Positions 58,070 to 64,000 of a stretch of 64,000 bases of DNA are shown piece after piece; the first letter of the stretch is position 1; every line of letters begins with the position of its first letter. The stretch comes from an uncultured Collinsella sp. (GTDB lineage: Bacteria; Actinomycetota; Coriobacteriia; Coriobacteriales; Coriobacteriaceae). The stretch lies in the NCBI GenBank assembly GCA_902494245.1, contig CABUSR010000004.1:7188-71187 (forward strand), written 5' to 3'. The notes beneath the pieces were generated by a model. That model was not told where the DNA came from. It saw only the letters and a program-made list of their open reading frames with translations, and ran no database searches. A program made the position numbers and the translations under genes.

Positions 58070-58792
58070 ATGGCTTCAGATGCAAAAAAGATTCTGCTGG
58101 TCGAGGATGAGAAGGCAATCCGTGACGCCGTCGCTGCCTATCTCGAGCGCGAAGGCTACTGGGTTGTGGGCGTCGGCGACGGCCAGTCCGCGATCGAGGA
58201 GTTCGAGAAGCATCAGTTCGACCTGGTCGTGCTCGATCTTATGCTCCCCAAGATTCCCGGCGAGCGCGTTTGCCGTACCATTCGCGATACCTCGGATGTC
58301 CCCATCATCATGCTGACGGCTAAGGGCGAGATCGAGGACCGTATTATCGGTCTTGAGCTCGGCGCCGACGACTATCTGATTAAGCCGTTCTCGCCGCGCG
58401 AGCTCGTCGCCCGCGTTCGCGCTCTGTTCCGCCGTGCCCACCAGGCCGACGAGCCCGCCGTCGAGGTACTCGACTTCGGCGATCTGGTCATCGATATTTC
58501 GGGCCACAAGATCTTGGTCGAGGGCAAGGAAGTCGATCTGACGGCTTCCGAGTTCAAGCTGCTCACCACGCTTGCTCGCCATCCCGGCCGTGTCTACAAC
58601 CGTATGGAGCTGGTCGAGAAGGTGCTCGGGTACGACTTTGAGGGCTATGAGCGCACCATCGATAGCCACGTGAAGAACCTTCGCGCCAAGCTGGGCGATG
58701 ATCCCAAGAAGCCCAAGTGGCTCTACACCGTCCATGGTGTCGGCTATCGCTTCGAGGCTCCGGCTAAGACCGATAAGTCGGACGAGAAATAG
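58070..58792 (+). CDS. OmpR/PhoB-family response regulator
   Basis: The 240-residue protein has a receiver domain with the acidic pair (LLVEDEKA), the phosphoacceptor Asp in DLVVLDLMLP, and the conserved Thr and Lys (MLTAKGE, YLIKPFSP). A winged-helix DNA-binding domain follows (VDLTASEFKLLTTLARHPGR; TIDSHVKNLRAKLGDD; YTVHGVGYRFE). The start ATG 58070 follows AGGGGGG. It lies 11 bp before its histidine kinase. The stimulus is unknown. Confidence 0.95.
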   Translation: MASDAKKILLVEDEKAIRDAVAAYLEREGYWVVGVGDGQSAIEEFEKHQFDLVVLDLMLPKIPGERVCRTIRDTSDVPIIMLTAKGEIEDRIIGLELGADDYLIKPFSPRELVARVRALFRRAHQADEPAVEVLDFGDLVIDISGHKILVEGKEVDLTASEFKLLTTLARHPGRVYNRMELVEKVLGYDFEGYERTIDSHVKNLRAKLGDDPKKPKWLYTVHGVGYRFEAPAKTDKSDEK

Positions 58793-58803
58793 GGAAATCA
58801 CAT

Positions 58804-60369
58804 ATGACACCTGCGCGCTTTGAAATCGGACAAAAGCACAAGCAGGAGAGCGAGGCGGGTTCCAAGGCTAGTTGGAACACGCCTCGTTCCGATTCACGGC
58901 CAACGATGAGCTATCCCTCGCGCATGGCACTTGCTTTTGCTCTGACATCGCTCATGACAGTATTGGTGCTGGTGGGCGTTGTCTCTGTTGTGTGGGGCAC
59001 GGTCTTTTCGGATTACACACGCTCCAATATCGTCGAAATCGCAAATTCCGCTGCCGAGAAGTTGGCGACCTCATATGAGGAAAACGGCTCTTGGACCGCG
59101 GGAGAACTGCGCACGGTCGCAACGTCGAGTTTGGTTTCCGACGATCTGGGTATGCAGGTCGTCAATAAAAAGGGCGTGATCGTTTATGACGATTCCTGGC
59201 CCTCGGCAAGCGCCACCGCCGATGTACGCGAGAGCGAATCGCCGTCGAGCAGCTCGAGCGGTAAAAAGGCCTCGCATAGCCCGGTCTCGTCAGCGCCCAC
59301 CGACTCCGATAGCGTTGCCAACGTCGAAATCGTTACGTCCTCTGGCGAACATGTCGGACAGGTAAAGCTATGGGCCATCGGCTCCGACGCCCTGCTCACC
59401 AAGGCGGACTCTGCGTTTAGGGAGAAGACCTTTAACGCCATGGCCCTTGCCGCGGTTGTTGCGGTCTGCATCTCGGTTGTTATCGGATCGTTCGTGTCGC
59501 GCATGCTCACCAAGCCGATTCATCGTATTACCAGCACCGCCAAGCAGATTCGCGACGGCGATTTGTCAGCTCGTACGGGCTTGCGCGGCGATGACGAAAT
59601 CGATCAGCTGGGAGAGACCTTCGACGAGATGGCCACCTCACTCGAGAAAGATATGAAGCACGAGAAGCGCCTGACCTCTGATGTTGCCCACGAGCTGCGC
59701 ACGCCGCTCATGGCCATGCTTGCAACGGTCGAGGCCATGCAAGACGGTGTGTATCCCACCGACGACGAACACCTGGAGACCGTTGCTTCCGAGACGCGTC
59801 GCTTGGCTCGTCTGGTGCAGCAGATGCTCGACCTGTCGCGCATGGAAAACAGCACGGCTCCGCTCAACCTTGAGCCGGTGGACATGGTTCCTTTCGTGCG
59901 TTCCGTCGTCAATGCCCAGGAGCGCCTGTTTGTCGACCGCGATCTGCGCCTGCGTTTTGCGGACGAGACCCAGGGTCACGACGATGTCGTCGAGGCCGAT
60001 CCCGACATGATCACGCAATGTGTTATCAACCTCATGAGCAACGCCATGCGCTACACCCCCGAGGGCGGTTGGGTCGTGGTGTCGGTGCTCAGTGACCGCA
60101 AGCACGTCAGCATTGCCGTTTCTGATACCGGCATCGGTATTGCCAAGGACGATCTGTCGCGCATCTTCGGGCGGTTTTGGCGCGCCGATGCCAGCCGCGC
60201 CCGCGAAGCTGGCGGCCTGGGCGTTGGCCTCGCCGTGACCAAGCAGATCGTCGAGCGTCACCATGGCTACATATCCGTGGAGTCGGAGCTTGGAAAGGGT
60301 ACGACTTTTACAATTCATCTGCCCCGCGAGCACACGGCAGACGCGGCATCTACTACAATGGAGCACTAG
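58804..60369 (+). CDS. Sensor histidine kinase
   Basis: The 521-residue kinase has a first membrane helix (about 40-65) and an extracytoplasmic sensor of about 150 residues, interrupted by a Ser-rich low-complexity stretch (ESPSSSSSGKK...SSAPTDSDS). A second helix lies near 215-235. HAMP, HisKA (DVAHELRTPLMAML, phospho-His) and HATPase (NLMSNAMRYTPEGG; DTGIGIAKDDLSRIF; GGLGVGLAV) complete it. It acts on the adjacent OmpR-type regulator. Confidence 0.95.
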   Translation: MTPARFEIGQKHKQESEAGSKASWNTPRSDSRPTMSYPSRMALAFALTSLMTVLVLVGVVSVVWGTVFSDYTRSNIVEIANSAAEKLATSYEENGSWTAGELRTVATSSLVSDDLGMQVVNKKGVIVYDDSWPSASATADVRESESPSSSSSGKKASHSPVSSAPTDSDSVANVEIVTSSGEHVGQVKLWAIGSDALLTKADSAFREKTFNAMALAAVVAVCISVVIGSFVSRMLTKPIHRITSTAKQIRDGDLSARTGLRGDDEIDQLGETFDEMATSLEKDMKHEKRLTSDVAHELRTPLMAMLATVEAMQDGVYPTDDEHLETVASETRRLARLVQQMLDLSRMENSTAPLNLEPVDMVPFVRSVVNAQERLFVDRDLRLRFADETQGHDDVVEADPDMITQCVINLMSNAMRYTPEGGWVVVSVLSDRKHVSIAVSDTGIGIAKDDLSRIFGRFWRADASRAREAGGLGVGLAVTKQIVERHHGYISVESELGKGTTFTIHLPREHTADAASTTMEH

Positions 60370-60427
60370 CTTTTCGCTATTCGGTGAAGGAGGGGCCGCG
60401 TCCCTGCCGCTCCGAGTTTGCGAAAAC

Positions 60428-60447
60428 ATGCGGGAAAGAACCCGCAT
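60428..60447. repeat. Stem-loop in the purC leader
   Basis: ATGCGGG and CCCGCAT enclose a 6-nt loop, followed by TTCTG, 31 bp before the purC start. It may end the kinase transcript or act in the purC leader. Confidence 0.45.
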
Positions 60448-60478
60448 TTCTGTCGTATTTAGGTAAGGAGTGACTCAC

Positions 60479-61366
60479 GTGACAACGATGGAGCGTCGTC
60501 CGGATTCTCGTGGCAAGGTTCGTGATATTTACGATGCCGGTGAAAACCTGCTGATGGTCGCCACCGACCGCATTTCTGCGTTCGACTTCATTCTTCCCGA
60601 CGAGATTCCGTTTAAGGGAGAGGTACTCAATCGCATCTCGGCATTCTGGTTCGATAAGTTTGCCGACATCGTCCCCAACCATCTCGTTTCCATCGACCCG
60701 GCGGATTTCCCCGAGGAGTTTGCTGAGTATCGTGACTACCTCGCTGGCCGCGCTATGCTGGTTAAGAAGGCCCAGACGATTCCTATCGAGTGCATCGTCC
60801 GCGGCTATCTGACCGGTTCGGGCAAGAAGACCTACGACGAGAACGGCACCGTCTGCGGCATCCAGCTGCCTGAGGGCCTGACCGAGGCCTCCAAGCTTCC
60901 CGAGCCGCTGTTCACGCCGTCCACGAAGGCCGAGATCGGTGACCACGACGAGAACATCTCGTTCGAGCGTTGCTGCGAGATCGTGGGCGAGGACATCGCC
61001 ACGCAGATTCGCGACCTTTCCCTCAAGATCTACAAGGCTGCCGCCGAGTACGCCGCGACCCGTGGCATCATCATCGCCGACACTAAGTTTGAGTTTGGTG
61101 TTATTGATGGCAAGGTCACGCTGATCGACGAGTGCCTCACGCCCGACTCCAGCCGTTTCTGGCCTGCTGCCAGCTACGAGGAGGGCAAGATCCAGCCTAG
61201 CTACGACAAACAATTCGTCCGCAATTGGCTCAAGGCCAACTGGGATATGACGGGGGAGACCCCGCACCTGCCCGCCGAGGTCATCGATGGCACGTCCGAG
61301 CGCTATCGCGAGGCCTTCCAGATCATCACGGGCTCCCAGTTCACAAGCATGAAGGAGAACGCATAA
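60479..61366 (+). CDS. purC: SAICAR synthetase
   Basis: PurC condenses CAIR with aspartate using ATP. The 295-residue protein has RGKVRDIYDAGENLLMVATD, RISAFD, CIVRGYLTGSG and LIDECLTPDSSRFW, all hallmark motifs. The product is the longer form (about 295 residues) found in some bacteria. I took GTG 60479, eight nucleotides after AAGGAG; GTG 60470 overlaps the ribosome site. It is followed immediately by a small membrane protein gene. Confidence 0.96.
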   Translation: MTTMERRPDSRGKVRDIYDAGENLLMVATDRISAFDFILPDEIPFKGEVLNRISAFWFDKFADIVPNHLVSIDPADFPEEFAEYRDYLAGRAMLVKKAQTIPIECIVRGYLTGSGKKTYDENGTVCGIQLPEGLTEASKLPEPLFTPSTKAEIGDHDENISFERCCEIVGEDIATQIRDLSLKIYKAAAEYAATRGIIIADTKFEFGVIDGKVTLIDECLTPDSSRFWPAASYEEGKIQPSYDKQFVRNWLKANWDMTGETPHLPAEVIDGTSERYREAFQIITGSQFTSMKENA

Positions 61367-61942
61367 GTGAGTACCCGTAGCGCCACGAACAAGCGCACGC
61401 AATCCCACGAAGTTACCGGGGTTGCGCGCAAGTCCGCCGCATCTGCTAAGCCCGCCCGCCAGGCAGCGAGCTCCGTTCGCGTCGTGCCGGCTTCGTCTAA
61501 GGCACGCCGCAAAGAGCTCGAGAAGGGCGAGAACCTCGAGGGCCTCTCTAAAGAGGAGAAGCGCGCCCGCAAGGCTAAGCAGCGCGCCAAGGAGGACCGC
61601 ATCTATACGGTGTCGAATATCCTTCTCAAGCAGGATGAGGACTACACCAAGCGCCGCCGTATTTGGTGGGCTGTGCTCGCCATCGGCATGGTGCTCGTCG
61701 TGGCAATTTGGGCTTCGCTCTACTTCGCTCCCGGCGGCACGGTGTCCAGTCCTGTTCAGATGGTCGGCATCGTTTTGTCCTATGTCATCATCTTAGGTGA
61801 CTTTATCTACGACTTCGTTCGTATTCGTCCCTTGCGCAACATGTACCGCGCGCAGGCCGAGGGCATGTCCGAGAACAAGCTCAATGCTCTTATCGAGCGC
61901 TCGGCTGCCGAGGAGGACAAGAAGGACTCCAAGAAGAAGTAG
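61367..61942 (+). CDS. Small membrane protein with basic N-terminal region
   Basis: The 191-residue product has a strongly basic, Ala/Lys/Arg-rich N-terminal half (about 1-95: KARRKELEKGEN; EEKRARKAKQRAKEDR). Two membrane helices follow (about 100-125 and 130-150), then a charged tail ending KKDSKKK. It could be a DUF3043-type protein of actinobacteria, though I am not certain. The start is GTG 61367, directly after the purC stop, so it is translated from the purC message. Confidence 0.8.
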   Translation: MSTRSATNKRTQSHEVTGVARKSAASAKPARQAASSVRVVPASSKARRKELEKGENLEGLSKEEKRARKAKQRAKEDRIYTVSNILLKQDEDYTKRRRIWWAVLAIGMVLVVAIWASLYFAPGGTVSSPVQMVGIVLSYVIILGDFIYDFVRIRPLRNMYRAQAEGMSENKLNALIERSAAEEDKKDSKKK

Positions 61943-61972
61943 CGTTTGTATCCATACATATCGCTAAGATAT

Positions 61973-62006
61973 AAGGCGCGTCGTTTTTGCGGCGCGCCTT
62001 TTTACT
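61973..62006 (+). terminator. Terminator after the purC operon
   Basis: AAGGCGCGTCG and CGGCGCGCCTT (one wobble) around a 9-nt T-rich loop, followed by TTT. Confidence 0.85.
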
Positions 62007-62031
62007 GTTCTATAGATAGATGGAGTGGCAC

Positions 62032-63312
62032 ATGATTCGAGCTGCCCTGACGGTCGAAGAGGCTCTGGAGGGCATGAAGGCCCTGGAGCCCAAGATTAAA
62101 AACTACGCGCGCCTAGTCGTCCGCAAGGGCGTAAACGTCAAGCCCGGCCAGGAGGTCGTCGTTCAGTCTCCGGTCGAGTGCGCGCCGTTTGCGCGCGTGG
62201 TGGTCGCGGAGGCCTATGCTGCCGGCGCCGGCCACGTGACGGTCATTTGGGCCGATGATGCCGTGACGAGGCTCACGTACGAGCATGTCGAGAAAAGCTA
62301 TTTTGAGCAGACACCCGAGTGGAAGCGCATGCAGCTGGATTCCTTGGCCCAGGATGGTGCCTGCTTTGTCTTTATCGAGGGTGCGGATCCTGCGGCCCTC
62401 AAGGGCATCGATCCAGCCAAGCCGGCCGCGGCATCAAAGGCGAGGAATACGCAGTGCAAAGTTTTCCGCCGTGGACTGGATTACAACATCAATCCGTGGT
62501 GCATCGCCGGCGCTCCGGTCGTGGCTTGGGCGCACGAGGTGTTCCCGGGAGACGCCGATGAGGTTGCAATCTATAAGCTGTGGAATGCGATTCTGCACAC
62601 CGCTCGCGCCGATGGGCAGGACCCGGAGAGCGACTGGGAGCTTCATGACGCAGCGTTCGAAAAGAACTTGCGCTTCCTGAACGACAATCGTTTTGACTGC
62701 CTGCATTACACCGCGGCAAATGGAACCGATCTGACGATTGGCATGACGAAGGGTCACGAGTGGGCCGGCGGCAAGGGTAAGACGCCCGATGGACATCCCT
62801 TCTTCCCCAACATCCCCACCGAGGAGGTCTTCACCTCGCCTGATCGTATGCGTGCCGACGGCATCGTGTATTCGGCTATGCCACTCATTCACCACGGTAA
62901 CAAGGTTGACGATTTTTGGATTAAGTTCGAGGCCGGCCGCGTAGTGGACTACGATGCCCGTGTGGGCAAGGCGACGCTTGCGAGCATTATTGACACCGAT
63001 GAAGGTGCCGCTCATCTGGGCGAGGCCGCGCTCATTTCCAAGAACACTCCGATCCGCGAAAGCGGCGTTCTGTTCTATGACACGCTCTATGACGAGAACG
63101 CCAGCTGTCATCTTGCGCTGGGAGTCGGCTTCCCCGAGTGCATCGAGGGTGGATATGATATGTCCAAAGAGGAACTCCTGGAGCATGGCGTTAACGTCTC
63201 GAGCACGCATGTCGACTTTATGATTGGCACGGACGACATCGATATTACGGGCATTACGCCTGATGGACGTGAAGTTGTGATTTTCCAGAACGGCCAATGG
63301 AGTTGGGAATAG
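62032..63312 (+). CDS. M29-family (thermophilic-type) aminopeptidase
   Basis: The 426-residue protein belongs to the AmpS/AmpT/PepS metallo-aminopeptidases. Motifs are the N-terminal NYARLVVRKGVNVKPGQEVV, the substrate/metal region NIPTEEVFTSPDRMRADG, RESGVLFYDTLYDENASCH and the His-Asp-containing STHVDFMIG. It would use cobalt, zinc or magnesium to remove N-terminal residues in the cytoplasm. The start is ATG 62032, six nucleotides after GGAG; ATG 62020 overlaps that site. The tRNA-Lys promoter overlaps its end. Confidence 0.93.
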   Translation: MIRAALTVEEALEGMKALEPKIKNYARLVVRKGVNVKPGQEVVVQSPVECAPFARVVVAEAYAAGAGHVTVIWADDAVTRLTYEHVEKSYFEQTPEWKRMQLDSLAQDGACFVFIEGADPAALKGIDPAKPAAASKARNTQCKVFRRGLDYNINPWCIAGAPVVAWAHEVFPGDADEVAIYKLWNAILHTARADGQDPESDWELHDAAFEKNLRFLNDNRFDCLHYTAANGTDLTIGMTKGHEWAGGKGKTPDGHPFFPNIPTEEVFTSPDRMRADGIVYSAMPLIHHGNKVDDFWIKFEAGRVVDYDARVGKATLASIIDTDEGAAHLGEAALISKNTPIRESGVLFYDTLYDENASCHLALGVGFPECIEGGYDMSKEELLEHGVNVSSTHVDFMIGTDDIDITGITPDGREVVIFQNGQWSWE

Positions 63313-63331
63313 TCCCAGACCGTGGTACAAT
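63303..63331 (+). promoter_or_regulatory. Promoter of tRNA-Lys
   Basis: TTGGGA, a 17-nt spacer and TACAAT; the -35 lies within the end of the aminopeptidase gene. Confidence 0.75.
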
Positions 63332-63340
63332 GCCACCCGC

Positions 63341-63416
63341 GGGCCGTTAGCTCAGCTGGCAGAGCAGGGGACTTTTAATCCCAAGGTCCAGGGTTCGAAC
63401 CCCTGACGGCCCACCA
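63341..63416 (+). tRNA. tRNA-Lys (anticodon TTT)
   Basis: The 76-nt cloverleaf has acceptor GGGCCGT/ACGGCCC, anticodon loop CTTTTAA, T-arm AGGGTTCGAACCCCT and encoded CCA. Confidence 0.97.
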
Positions 63417-63481
63417 TAGAAAAGAAAGCGATCGACTCCGGTTGGTCGCTTTTTTGTTGCCGCGGCACGGGTTCGAACCCG
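63400..63481 (+). repeat. 82-bp direct repeat, copy 1 (tRNA-Lys 3' end, terminator, T-arm palindrome)
   Basis: Runs from CCCCTGACGGCCCACCA of the tRNA through the terminator to GGGTTCGAACCCG. It matches 63576-63657 at about 76 of 82 positions. Two of the differences in the terminator stem keep G-U pairing. Confidence 0.85.
63427..63455 (+). terminator. Terminator of tRNA-Lys
   Basis: AGCGATCGAC and GTTGGTCGCT pair with two G-U wobbles, followed by TTTTTTG. Confidence 0.85.
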
Positions 63482-63592
63482 AAAGGGCGCGGAGCTGAGG
63501 AAACGCGTGAGCGTTTGCCAGCGCAGCGCGCAAGGCGCGAAAGCGCCGCAGCGGCCGCCTGCGAAGCAGGCTGAGCCCCTGACGGCCCACCA
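63466..63592 (+). repeat. tRNA-linked hairpin module (after tRNA-Lys)
   Basis: It begins with the palindrome CGGGTTCGAACCCG and has hairpins AAACGCGTGAGCGTTT, GGCGCGAAAGCGCC and GCCTGCGAAGCAGGC. It ends with CCCCTGACGGCCCACCA, an exact copy of the tRNA-Lys 3' end. Order and layout match module 1 after tRNA-Gly. Confidence 0.75.
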
Positions 63593-63657
63593 TGGAATAG
63601 AAAGCGACCAACTCCGGTTGGTCGCTTTTTTGTTGCCGGTGCACGGGTTCGAACCCG
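63576..63657 (+). repeat. 82-bp direct repeat, copy 2
   Basis: Second copy of the tRNA-Lys 3' end, terminator and T-arm palindrome. The terminator stem here (63603-63632) is fully paired. Confidence 0.85.
63603..63632 (+). terminator. Second copy of the tRNA-Lys terminator
   Basis: AGCGACCAAC and GTTGGTCGCT form a perfect 10-bp stem around TCCG, followed by a T-run. Confidence 0.85.
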
Positions 63658-64000
63658 TATCTATCTATATATAAGAACGCTTGGCGAACAAAACCCGCCT
63701 TTTACCGATGGGAAACAAATAGCTGATGCCTTTGGAGTAAAGTAGCGCTCCAGAGATGACCGATGTCTCAATACTCATAAAACAGCTGGTCATCGCCAAT
63801 ATCAGAAGCCAATGCTTCAGTTTTAACCTCAGTGATGCGACTGAGGGACCTATTCATTTGTGAACAAAATATGGAGTGCGGGATTCCCGCCCGCGGGGCC
63901 CCTCCGGTCTGGCAATATATCTCCTTGCCGCGCGGCCCGGTGGAACCGGATGAGCCGCAAAGCGTGCACCTTGAGAACCGGATACTGCGAGGATGGACAC
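63658..64000 (+). other. Probable leader of an rRNA operon starting beyond the window
   Basis: No gene is seen. The last bases, with CCTTGAGAACCGGATACTG (63971-63989), resemble the conserved CTTTGAAAACT-type leader box that precedes 16S genes in Gram-positive bacteria, after a GC-rich stem region (GCGGGATTCCCGC at about 63878). The 16S gene would start a little to the right. The promoter within this stretch was not resolved. Confidence 0.45.

Overview
The window is a high-GC chromosome segment that spans a replication origin. Gene content and protein sequences point to an intestinal actinobacterium of the class Coriobacteriia, most likely Collinsella. The evidence is the arrangement dnaA-dnaN-recF-dciA-gyrB-gyrA, WYL regulator pairs of PafBC type, SpaA/thioester surface proteins, TTG and GTG starts, and Gram-positive style parS sites. 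The genus is an inference from memory of the families. No rRNA gene lies inside the window, although an rRNA leader probably begins at the right edge.

Left arm (1-34.6 kb), almost all on the minus strand and so leading away from the origin: a truncated PTS EIIB gene behind a 38-bp palindrome; carA-carB; a membrane protein; an ABC exporter; a Nudix hydrolase; purD; purA; dnaB; the rpsF-ssb-rpsR-rplI operon; two tRNA-Ser genes; a 1.27-kb cassette made of an AbiEi/DUF559-like nuclease gene between 80-bp inverted hairpin ends; two plus-strand membrane protein genes; typA; three small genes including a DUF151 nuclease; a tRNA-Ile/Ala/Ile cluster; gyrA, gyrB, dciA, recF, dnaN, dnaA; and a GHKL-ATPase/winged-helix gene immediately upstream of dnaA.

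Origin and right arm (34.6-64 kb), mostly on the plus strand: DnaA-box clusters lie on both sides of the dnaA block, and transcription diverges there. Then come rpmH-rnpA-yidD-yidC-jag, rsmG, three perfect parS sites, parA-parB and a small membrane protein gene. rlmN (minus strand) is followed by ddl-dinG, two overlapping WYL regulator genes (minus), a split M28-type peptidase with a huge acidic insert, and an LPxTG/thioester adhesin (minus). tRNA-Gly with hairpin modules, purB, a TSCPD protein, a Tat lipoprotein, a two-component system, purC, a small membrane protein, an M29 aminopeptidase, tRNA-Lys with related modules, and an apparent rRNA leader complete the window.

Functionally this is core replication, segregation, translation and nucleotide synthesis with a thin accessory layer. 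The most unusual items are: (1) the inverted-hairpin nuclease cassette at 16063-17333; (2) modules after tRNA-Gly and tRNA-Lys that start with a T-arm-like palindrome and end with a copy of the tRNA 3' end; (3) the GHKL-wHTH protein coupled to dnaA; (4) the M28 domain interrupted by about 650 acidic residues; (5) a degenerate parS inside dnaA whose two mismatches are synonymous; and (6) GyrA carrying Phe at the quinolone position 83.
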